Below, one piece after another: positions 1-6,104 of a DNA stretch of 6,886 nt (the stretch's first letter is position 1; every line of letters begins with the position of its first letter). The notes beneath the pieces are model-generated. The model saw only the letters and a program-made list of their open reading frames with translations. It had not been told where the DNA came from and ran no database searches. This DNA comes from CAITNQ01 sp041661365 (GTDB lineage: Bacteria > Latescibacterota > UBA2968 > UBA8231), in contig JBAZUN010000335.1 in NCBI GenBank assembly GCA_041661365.1, positions 1 to 6,886 of the forward strand, written 5' to 3'. Position numbers and translations under genes: made by a program.

Positions 1-1130
1 CGGCACCCGCCCCGGGGATGCCGGATCTCCCTGGAACCCTTGCGGCGCGAGCCTTGGGTGAGGACCGGGTCCTGCTGACCTGGGAACCGGTGGGGGGTGC
101 CGTCGGGTACCTCGTCCGTCGCGATGGCGCGGTCGTCGCCCCGCTGGTTGCTGATACGGCCTTCATCGACACCGGCCTGACCTCGGGCCGGACCTACGCC
201 TACACCGTGGCCGCGGTCGATTCGATCACGGGCGAGACCGGTTCGGCCTCGCCGTCGATCGCGGTCTGGCCCGAGTCCGGTCCGCGGGTCCTGGCCGTTT
301 CCCGCGCCGGAACGCGACGATTGGCGGTGACCTTCGCGGCACCGGTCCAGATCCCGTACCGCGAGCCGTACCGACTGCGCCTCGACCCAGGGCCGGGGGA
401 TGCCCAGTCGGTCCTGCTCGACCAGGGAGGCCGACGTGCCCTGCTGGGGTTCGCGGCCGACCTGCCGGACTCGGGTTCCTTCACCCTGTGGCTGGAGGGG
501 GTGACCACGCCCCAGGGAACCCTGCCCGATCCGGCCGACCAGCGGTTCTCCTTCCGCCTCGGGGGAGAGGAAGCGCCGGTGCGGCTGCTGGGGGCCGAGG
601 CGCTGAACCTGGACCGCATCGTGCTCAGGTTTAGCGGGCCGGTGACCGCCCCGGCCGACCCGGAAGCGGTGATCGAGGTTATCCCGGGACCGGTCCGCAT
701 CACCGCGGTCGAGGCCGACGCCTGGACGCTTGAGCTGCTCCTCGATCCGCAAACCCCCCTCCTCCCCCTTGGCCGACGGTACGAGGTGTCGGTGCACGGC
801 CTGGCCACGACCGCCGGCGAAGCGGTTCACGGCTCTGCCGCGTTGGCCTGTGTCGCCACCGATCTCTCCGCTGTGCGGCCCTTGCCCAACCCCTTCCTGC
901 CCAGGCGTGGTCCGTTGACCTTTGCCTTCCTCCCGGCGCGGGCCACCGTCTCGGTGCACGACCTGCGCGGCCAGTTGGTGAGGATCCTGGTGGAAGCGGA
1001 CGGCGACGGCGGCGTGGCCTGGGACGGCCGCAACGAGCGGGGCGAGGAGGTGGGGAGCGGGATCTACCTCTACCGGGTGACGACCTCGGGAGAGACCGTC
1101 ATCGGGAAGGTCGCCCTGGTGCGCCAATGA
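1..1130 (+). CDS. Secreted/surface protein with FN3, Ig-like and FlgD-like C-terminal domain (5' partial)
   Basis: This is the 3' end of a longer gene. The frame is open to the left edge (first full codon at base 3), so the ATG at 18 is probably internal and no start is claimed. Counting from that ATG, residues 1-85 form a fibronectin type III module (TWEPV near 21, YxVRRDG near 31, YTVAAVD near 62). Residues 89-181 and 187-280 look like two related Ig-like beta modules: each opens with a strand of the type VLAVS/LLGAE, continues with LAVTFAAPV / IVLRFSGPV, and ends with a GVTTPQG / GLATTAG turn. Residues 288-370 form a FlgD-like Ig domain with PNPF at 290-293, VHDLRGQLVR, AWDGRNERGEEV, SGIYLYR and a terminal GKVALVRQ. 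In related phyla this C-terminus marks exported proteins and resembles type IX secretion sorting domains. No enzymatic domain is visible, and the N-terminus and signal peptide lie outside the window. The specific function is unknown. The domain calls are fairly secure; export is inferred. Confidence 0.85.
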   Translation, partial: APAPGMPDLPGTLAARALGEDRVLLTWEPVGGAVGYLVRRDGAVVAPLVADTAFIDTGLTSGRTYAYTVAAVDSITGETGSASPSIAVWPESGPRVLAVSRAGTRRLAVTFAAPVQIPYREPYRLRLDPGPGDAQSVLLDQGGRRALLGFAADLPDSGSFTLWLEGVTTPQGTLPDPADQRFSFRLGGEEAPVRLLGAEALNLDRIVLRFSGPVTAPADPEAVIEVIPGPVRITAVEADAWTLELLLDPQTPLLPLGRRYEVSVHGLATTAGEAVHGSAALACVATDLSAVRPLPNPFLPRRGPLTFAFLPARATVSVHDLRGQLVRILVEADGDGGVAWDGRNERGEEVGSGIYLYRVTTSGETVIGKVALVRQ

Positions 1131-1184
1131 GTCGGGCTGTCGACCGAGCGATCACGCCAGACGAGGGGAACGGGGATGGGCAGA

Positions 1185-1226
1185 ACGGGTCCGGGATCCT
1201 CCCTGGCAGGGCGATCCCGGACCCGT
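1185..1226. terminator. Bidirectional hairpin terminator between convergent genes
   Basis: A perfect 14-bp inverted repeat pairs 1185-1198 (ACGGGTCCGGGATC) with 1213-1226. The 14-nt middle contains a second small stem, CCCT 1201-1204 with AGGG 1208-1211. On the plus strand it is followed by CGTTGTT, a short T-rich run; on the minus strand it is followed by TCTG, which is a weak tail. It lies 55 bp after the plus-strand stop and 16 bp after the glnN stop, where a shared terminator for two convergent genes is expected. The structure is seen directly; termination is inferred. Confidence 0.8.
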
Positions 1227-1241
1227 CGTTGTTCAGTGAGC

Positions 1242-3425
1242 TCAGCGGATGAAGAGCAGCTCCTGGTAGGTCGGCAGCGGCCACAGATCGTCGGCCACCA
1301 CCGCCTCCAGCTTGTCGGCCGCGGTCCGCACCGTGGCCATCAACGGCTTCACCCGGTCGCAGTAATGGGCCGCCGTCTCCAGGACCGCGGCTCCGGCCGG
1401 CGGGACCACCACCGCCGCCAGCGCCGCCAACTGGTCCTGCAGCTCCCGCACCAGGGCCGAGATCTCGTCCAGCAGGCCGATGGCCCCGGTCCGACCGACC
1501 TCCTGCATCCGAGCGCAGTTCTCGGCCAGCTCGGTCTGATAGCGGAGGGCCGCGGGGAGGATCACCGTCCGTCCCATCTCCAGGACGACGTTCGCCTCGA
1601 CCCGGACGGAGAGGGAATACTGCTCGAGGTAGATCTCCTGGCGGCTTTCCAGCTCCCGCCGGGACAGCACCTGCTGGCGCTCGAACAGGGCCACCGACTC
1701 GGGCGCGGTCAGCGCCGGCAGGGCCTCGATCGCGGTCCTCAGGTGGGGCAGGCCGCGCTTCTCCGCCTCCTGGTGCCAGGCCTCCGAGTATCCGTCCCCG
1801 TTGAAGATCACCGCGCCGTGCTCGTCCACCAGCCGGCGGAGCAGGTCCTGGACCGCGGCGTTGAGCCGCCCGGGATCCCCGGCCGTGACTCGCTCCAGCT
1901 CGGTGGCGATGTAGTCCAGGGATTCGGCCAGGATGGTGTTCATCGCCACCGTCGGTCCGGCGATCGACTGGCTGGCGCCCACGGCGCGGAATTCGAACTT
2001 GTTCCCGGTGAAGGCGAAGGGGCTGGTGCGGTTGCGGTCGCCGGCGTCCATCGGCAGGGCCGGGAGGGTGTCGACCCCGACCGTCAGGGCGTCGCGCTTG
2101 GTCGAGGCGCGGGTCTCGTCGGTGCCGATCTGGCGGAGGACCCGGGTCAACTCCTCGCCCAGGAAGACGGAGATGATGGCCGGCGGCGCCTCGTGGGCGC
2201 CCAGGCGGTGGTCGTTGCTGGCCGTGGCCACCACCGCCCGGAGCACGGGCGCGTGCAGGCTGATCGCCCGGATGAAGGCGGCGCAGAAGACCAGGAACTG
2301 GGCGTTGTCGTGGGGGTTGTCCCCCGGATCGAGCAGGTTCCCGTGCCGGGCGTTGTAGAGCGAGAAGTTCACGTGCTTCCCCGAGCCGTTGATCCCTGAA
2401 AACGGCTTCTCGTGGAGGAGGCAGGCCATGCCGTACTTCTCGGCCACCCGGCGCAGGGTCAGCATCACGAGCTGCTGGTGGTCGGTGGCGGTATTGGCCT
2501 CCTCGAAGACCGGCGCGATCTCGTACTGGGCCGGGGCGACCTCGTTGTGGCGGGTCTTCACCGGCACCCCGAGCTTGAACAGCTCGTGCTCGCAGGCCAG
2601 CATGAAGGCCAGCACCCGGTCGGGGATCGCCCCGAAGTAGTGGTCGGCCAGCTCCTGCCCCTTGGGGGGACGGGCGCCGAACAGGGTCCGGCCGGTGGCT
2701 ACCAGGTCGGGACGGGCGTAGAACAGGTTCCGGTCGACGAGGAAGTACTCCTGCTCGGCGCCGATGGTCGAGTAGACGCGGCCCGGGTCGGGATCGCCGA
2801 ACAGCCGCAGGATCCGCTGGGCCTGCCGGTTCAGGGCCTGCAGCGAGCGGAGGACCGGCGTCTTCTTGTCGAGGGTTTCACCGGTCCAGGAGACGAAGGC
2901 GGTGGGGATGCACAGGGTGGTGCCGTTGGGGTTCTCCAGGATGTAGGCCGGACTGGTCACGTCCCAGGCCGTGTATCCGCGAGCCTCGAAGGTGGTGCGC
3001 AGGCCGCCGCTCGGGAAGCTCGAGGCATCGGGCTCTCCCTGGATGAGGGCCTTCCCGTCGAACTGCGCGAGGGCGTTCCCGTCGCCGTCGGGCACGAGGA
3101 AGCTGTCGTGCTTCTCGGCGGTCAGGCCGGTCAGCGGGTAGAAGACGTGGGCGTAGTGGGTTGCCCCCTTGTCGATGGCCCAGTCCCTCATGGCCGCGGC
3201 CACCACGTCGGCCACCGACGGGTCCAGCCGCTCCCTGGCCTCGATCGTCTGGCGCAGGGAGGCGTAGACCTGGCGGGGAAGGCGCTCCTTCATCACCGAG
3301 TTGCTGAAGACGTTTGCGCCGAACAGCTCGCGGACCGAATTCTCGGCGAAGTTCAGTGCCGGTGGCACCGGCTTGAACCCGGTTGCCGCTACCGTGGCCT
3401 GGTGCCGGGCCGCGCTGCCGCTCAT
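1242..3425 (-). CDS. glnN: Glutamine synthetase type III
   Basis: This 727-residue cytoplasmic enzyme makes L-glutamine from glutamate, ammonia and ATP. The length fits the GSIII family (about 700-730) and is far above GSI/GSII (about 350-470). The GSIII N-terminal region includes FGANVFS (36-42). The catalytic domain has the metal-binding GAEQEYFL (222-229), NEVAPAQYE (294-302), the ATP/glutamate loop KPFSGINGSGKHVNFS (340-355), NDHRLGAHEAPPAI (404-417) and DRNRTSPFAFTGNKFEFR (463-480). A long, helix-rich GSIII C-terminal region follows, ending in DDLWPLPTYQELLF (712-725), as is typical of the family. The ATG at 3425 is chosen because AGGAGG sits 5 nt upstream. No truncation or missing key residue was seen. 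The gene is last in the minus-strand series, 168 bp after the deacetylase, so it may be read through from the operon or transcribed from its own promoter. GSIII has no adenylylation site of the GSI type, so control is probably transcriptional or by feedback. No P-II gene or regulator is in view. Confidence 0.97.
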   Translation of the reverse strand: MSGSAARHQATVAATGFKPVPPALNFAENSVRELFGANVFSNSVMKERLPRQVYASLRQTIEARERLDPSVADVVAAAMRDWAIDKGATHYAHVFYPLTGLTAEKHDSFLVPDGDGNALAQFDGKALIQGEPDASSFPSGGLRTTFEARGYTAWDVTSPAYILENPNGTTLCIPTAFVSWTGETLDKKTPVLRSLQALNRQAQRILRLFGDPDPGRVYSTIGAEQEYFLVDRNLFYARPDLVATGRTLFGARPPKGQELADHYFGAIPDRVLAFMLACEHELFKLGVPVKTRHNEVAPAQYEIAPVFEEANTATDHQQLVMLTLRRVAEKYGMACLLHEKPFSGINGSGKHVNFSLYNARHGNLLDPGDNPHDNAQFLVFCAAFIRAISLHAPVLRAVVATASNDHRLGAHEAPPAIISVFLGEELTRVLRQIGTDETRASTKRDALTVGVDTLPALPMDAGDRNRTSPFAFTGNKFEFRAVGASQSIAGPTVAMNTILAESLDYIATELERVTAGDPGRLNAAVQDLLRRLVDEHGAVIFNGDGYSEAWHQEAEKRGLPHLRTAIEALPALTAPESVALFERQQVLSRRELESRQEIYLEQYSLSVRVEANVVLEMGRTVILPAALRYQTELAENCARMQEVGRTGAIGLLDEISALVRELQDQLAALAAVVVPPAGAAVLETAAHYCDRVKPLMATVRTAADKLEAVVADDLWPLPTYQELLFIR

Positions 3426-3430
3426 CGAAT

Positions 3431-3436
3431 CCTCCT
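3431..3436 (-). promoter_or_regulatory. Ribosome binding site of glnN
   Basis: A consensus AGGAGG lies 5 nt upstream of the ATG at 3425 and fixes the glnN start. Directly upstream of it (3437-3450) is a self-complementary GGCGCC-TC-GGCGCC that can form a small CUCG-loop hairpin abutting the SD. Confidence 0.85.
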
Positions 3437-3493
3437 GGCGCCGAGGCGCCCACCTGTCGTGAAAGGGGTGTCGCGAAGAGATCAGGACGCCGG

Positions 3494-3523
3494 AATCTAC
3501 GGTACCACCCGTCGCGCGTTCAA
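3494..3523 (-). promoter_or_regulatory. Possible sigma70-type promoter of glnN
   Basis: The 168-bp gap before glnN holds TTGAAC (3518-3523) and TAGATT (3494-3499) separated by 18 bp. Each matches the sigma70 consensus at 4 of 6 positions. A start of transcription near 3487 would give a leader of about 60 nt. A near-palindrome (CGACCGG-TTC-CCGGTTG, 3521-3537, one G-T wobble) overlaps the -35 side and could be an operator. The match is modest in a GC-rich genome of unknown promoter consensus, so this is tentative. Confidence 0.3.
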
Positions 3524-3593
3524 CCGGGAACCGGTCGAGCGCCCGGCCGGAGGAGGATCACGGCGAGGGGCACTGACCGTGGTCGGCAGGGAT

Positions 3594-4631
3594 TCAGGAC
3601 CATCCCCGAGGCTCATCCCCCAGGCCGGTAACCAATCCGGCCACGGCCGGTCCGAGCAGATCCAGGCGGTATCCCCCTTCCTGCACCACGACCAGGGGGA
3701 GGCCCAGCCAGGCCAGCCGCTCGCCGATCCGGGGGAAGCAGGCCGGGGACAGGGCGAAGTCGCCCAGCGGATCGCCGGCACAGGTGTCCATCCCGGCAGA
3801 GACCACCAGGGCCGCCGGCCGGAAGCCCGCGACGAGGTCAAGCGCGAGGTCGAGGGTGGCCAGGTACTCCGGGTCCGCGGTCCCGGCCGGCAGGGGGAGG
3901 TTGCGGTTGTACCCCAGTCCGGGTCCGGTCCCCTTCTCGTCCGCCCGTCCCGTATAGAGCGGGTACTGTCGGTCGGGATCTCCGTGCAGCGAGACGAACA
4001 GCACCTGGTCCGAGCCGTAGAAGATCTCCTGGGTGCCGTTCCCGTGGTGGAAGTCCAGGTCGATCACCGCGACCCGGCCCAGGCTGGTCAGGGTGGAGGC
4101 GGCCATCGCCGCGTTGTTCAGGTAGCAGTACCCGGCCAGGCTGGCCCGTCCGGCATGGTGCCCGGGAGGACGGCAGATGGCATAGGCTGTGCGGTCCTGA
4201 CCGTCGCGCACGGCCTCGGCGGCGGTCACGGCACAGGCGGCGCTGGACAGCGCCGCCTGCCAGGTCCCCTCGACGATCGGGGTGGTGTCCCCGGCCCAGG
4301 AGCCCGCCTGCAGGACCACGCTCGCCGGCGCGCGACACCCGGAACCGGTGGCATAGACCGAGCCCACCACCCCGGCGGCCGGCAATCCGGCGGCGATCCA
4401 CGCCGGGTAGGCCTGCTGGAGGTACTCGAGATACCCGAGCTCGTGCACCGCGGTCAGCTCGGCGGGGCGCAGCTCCCGCGGCGGGAGCACCGGGTGCTGT
4501 CCGGCCTGCCGCAGGCTGGTCAGGATCGCGTCGACCCGGTCCGGGGTCTCGGGGTAGGGAAGGAGCCCCTCCCCGGTGAATTCGGTGGCCGGCGCGTGCC
4601 GGCGATGGGAGGAGGAGGCCACGATTCTCAC
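3594..4631 (-). CDS. Histone-deacetylase-family amidohydrolase, acetylpolyamine amidohydrolase-like
   Basis: This 345-residue protein has the arginase/deacetylase fold and is expected to be a cytoplasmic Zn-dependent hydrolase that removes acetyl (or another short acyl) groups from amines. Length and motifs fit bacterial acetylpolyamine amidohydrolases (about 340). The N-terminal pattern H..H.P.TEF.GEGL.P.PE.P.R.DAI (residues 9-36) is typical of that subgroup. The active site is complete: tandem His 158-159 in RPPGHHA, GYCYLNNAA (167-175), Zn ligands Asp193 and His195 in DLDFHHGNGT and Asp282 in GMDTCAGDP, and the transition-state Tyr321 in QEGGY. SLHGDP (214-219) followed by YPLYTGRADEKGTG also matches the polyamine-deacetylase branch. 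The start is GTG at 4631, chosen because GAGGTG lies 7 nt upstream, the N-terminus aligns with family starts, and the next in-frame Met is deep in the domain (176). It lies 55 bp after the decarboxylase and is probably cotranscribed with it. Substrate could instead be another N-acyl amine, or acetyl-lysine proteins or acetoin-related control (AcuC-like); polyamine specificity is inference. Confidence 0.9.
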   Translation of the reverse strand: MRIVASSSHRRHAPATEFTGEGLLPYPETPDRVDAILTSLRQAGQHPVLPPRELRPAELTAVHELGYLEYLQQAYPAWIAAGLPAAGVVGSVYATGSGCRAPASVVLQAGSWAGDTTPIVEGTWQAALSSAACAVTAAEAVRDGQDRTAYAICRPPGHHAGRASLAGYCYLNNAAMAASTLTSLGRVAVIDLDFHHGNGTQEIFYGSDQVLFVSLHGDPDRQYPLYTGRADEKGTGPGLGYNRNLPLPAGTADPEYLATLDLALDLVAGFRPAALVVSAGMDTCAGDPLGDFALSPACFPRIGERLAWLGLPLVVVQEGGYRLDLLGPAVAGLVTGLGDEPRGWS

Positions 4632-4638
4632 GGCGATT

Positions 4639-4644
4639 CACCTC
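4639..4644 (-). promoter_or_regulatory. Ribosome binding site deciding the GTG start of the deacetylase
   Basis: GAGGTG lies 7 nt upstream of the GTG at 4631 on the minus strand. No ATG suits the reading frame, so this SD is the main support for the GTG start. A CCUCC run just upstream (within 4644-4650) could partly pair with the SD. Confidence 0.7.
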
Positions 4645-4686
4645 GGAGGAAAGGTGCGGCCAGGCCCCGAGGGGCGGTCGACGATC

Positions 4687-6102
4687 TCACGGGAGGTCGT
4701 CGCTGTCGCGGAATTCGGGGTACCGGTCGAGAAAGGTCTCCGCGGCCTGGGCCCGGGTCATCCTGCCGCCGGGTTCCAGGACCACGGTCTGACAGATCGG
4801 CTTGATGAACCGCTGGGCCAGGGTCTGCACGTACGAACCCTGAGCCGGCAGGATCAGCAGGTCGCCGGCCTCGATCCCGGAGCCGTAGCAGGTAAATCCC
4901 CAGAGGTCGTGCGGCGTGCACAGGGAGCCGTAGATCCGGCAGCGAACCTGCGAGGAGGCCGGCCGGGAGAGGCTGATCAGCGGGCAGTGCTCGCTCTCCA
5001 GACGCTCCCAGCCGAGCAGGTTGGTACCACCGTCGGTGATGGCGATCCCCTCGGCCTTGACGTCGGCCACGCGCAGGAGGAGGTGAACGGCCTGATTGGC
5101 CAGGTACCGACCCGGCTCCAGCCAGAGCGCCACCGGTCCCAGCCGGCCGACCACCTGTGGCGCGAAGGTGTCGAGGATCTCCCCGGCCATCCCCTCGATC
5201 GGCTGCACCGTATGCAGCAGGTGCCGCAGGTCCCAGTCGGCCGGGGGGCCTTCCGCGGGAGCCTGGTCTGACTGACTGAGGAGTCGGCCCGCCGGCGTGA
5301 GCCAGGGGTAGACCGCCTCGTCGTCCTCCGGGTAGTACCCGCCCCCGATGTCGACGAAGGCCCATCCGCCGGGCGGGGCATTGGCCTGCAGCACCGGTCC
5401 CAGCTCGGTAAGGGTCCGGAGGTACCCCGTGGCGTTCCGGTTCCAGCTCAGGTGGAACTGCACCCCGCGGAGGCGGACCTGGCGTCCCTCGCCGGCCCGC
5501 TGCACCAGCTCGGGGAGGGCGTCCAGGGGGATCCCGAACTTGGTCCACAGGCCGTGCCCCTGGGTGTTCAGCCGGATCCCGGCGTCGATCTGCACCCCGT
5601 GCCGGCCGGCCAGGGCCTCCAGCCGCTCCAGCTCGTGGAAGCTGTCGAGGTGCACGGTGACCCGCTCGCGGTGGCGGAGGGCCAGGCTCAGCTCCTCGTC
5701 GGTCTTGGCCGGTCCGCTGAGCACCACGTGCTCGAAACCGCAGCGCAGGGCCAGCTCGAGCTCCAGGCCGCTGGAGGCATCGGCGCTCAGTCCGGCGCGA
5801 TGGACCGCCCGGACCAGGGGGAGTGAGGGGTTGGCCTTGAAGGCGTAGTGCACCCGCGTCTGCTGGCCCGGCCGGGAGAAGGCCGCGGCGAAGCGGTCGG
5901 CGCACCGCTGCAGCCGTTCCTCCTCGAAGAGGTACTGGGGCGTTCCGTACTCCCGGGCCGCGGCCAGGTAGAGCTCGCGGCGCTCCAGCACCTCGCCGAC
6001 CAGGGTGGTCAGCTCGCCGGGGATCAACCCCTGATCCGGTTCGGCCAGGATGCGATCAACGGCGGTCAGGACCGCGGCGCGGGTCGTGGAGGAGAGGCTC
6101 AT
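4687..6102 (-). CDS. Fold-type III PLP-dependent decarboxylase (Orn/Lys/Arg/DAP decarboxylase family 2)
   Basis: This 471-residue enzyme has an N-terminal alanine-racemase-type TIM barrel and a C-terminal beta domain. Lys89 in HYAFKAN is the expected PLP Schiff-base lysine. ASSGLELELAL (109-119) follows it, His217 in FHLSW fits the ring-stacking His, and GGG 253-255 and EPGRY 329-333 bind the PLP phosphate. GSLCTPHD (392-399) carries the Cys (395) and Asp (399) of the second-subunit active site. GDLLILPAQGSY (413-424) matches the C-terminal Tyr region. The reaction is probably loss of an alpha-carboxyl from an amino acid to give an amine. The substrate is not readable: the CTPxD form is known from biosynthetic decarboxylases (siderophore, BtrK-like, carboxynorspermidine types) as well as LysA relatives. 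The ATG at 6102 overlaps the ligase stop (TGATG), and the frame open to 6258 upstream only adds 52 low-complexity residues inside the ligase. A weak GGAG lies 11 nt upstream, so translational coupling is likely. It is not called lysA because it is long, divergent and lies apart from lysine genes. Confidence 0.92.
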   Translation of the reverse strand: MSLSSTTRAAVLTAVDRILAEPDQGLIPGELTTLVGEVLERRELYLAAAREYGTPQYLFEEERLQRCADRFAAAFSRPGQQTRVHYAFKANPSLPLVRAVHRAGLSADASSGLELELALRCGFEHVVLSGPAKTDEELSLALRHRERVTVHLDSFHELERLEALAGRHGVQIDAGIRLNTQGHGLWTKFGIPLDALPELVQRAGEGRQVRLRGVQFHLSWNRNATGYLRTLTELGPVLQANAPPGGWAFVDIGGGYYPEDDEAVYPWLTPAGRLLSQSDQAPAEGPPADWDLRHLLHTVQPIEGMAGEILDTFAPQVVGRLGPVALWLEPGRYLANQAVHLLLRVADVKAEGIAITDGGTNLLGWERLESEHCPLISLSRPASSQVRCRIYGSLCTPHDLWGFTCYGSGIEAGDLLILPAQGSYVQTLAQRFIKPICQTVVLEPGGRMTRAQAAETFLDRYPEFRDSDDLP

Positions 6103-6104
6103 CA
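6100..6104 (-). promoter_or_regulatory. TGATG stop-start overlap coupling ligase and decarboxylase
   Basis: On the minus strand the ligase stop TGA (6104-6102) shares its A with the decarboxylase ATG (6102-6100). With only a weak GGAG (6114-6117) upstream, re-initiation by ribosomes finishing the ligase is the likely mode. It is good evidence that the two genes form one transcript and act together. Confidence 0.8.

Larger units (their letters stand above)
3426..3593 (-). other. Intergenic region between deacetylase and glnN
   Basis: These 168 bp are the longest non-coding gap in view. They hold the glnN SD, the SD-adjacent hairpin (3437-3450), the tentative promoter and the dyad at 3521-3537. 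No stem followed by a T-run was found behind the deacetylase stop, so readthrough into glnN is possible. Confidence 0.6.

Noticed and set aside
200..808. A 202-codon minus-strand frame opposite the FN3 protein
   Set aside because: It is Ser/Arg-rich, typical of an antisense shadow, with no SD or domain.
1176..2399. A 407-codon plus-strand open frame opposite the glnN 3' half
   Set aside because: It begins inside the terminator region, has shadow-type composition and lies fully against a conserved GSIII gene.
3488..3512. Sigma54-like element TGGTAC...TTCC upstream of glnN
   Set aside because: The obligatory GC of the -12 box is missing (TTCC instead of TTGC), so it does not meet the consensus.
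2412..4805. A 797-codon open frame on the plus strand, antisense to glnN and the deacetylase
   Set aside because: It spans two well-supported minus-strand genes and their gap, has no recognisable domain, and is rich in G, R, Q, V and H as expected from the mirror of high-GC codons.
4628..5905. A 425-codon minus-strand frame within the decarboxylase
   Set aside because: It is an Arg/Pro/Gly-rich alternate frame of the real decarboxylase gene, with no conserved motif.
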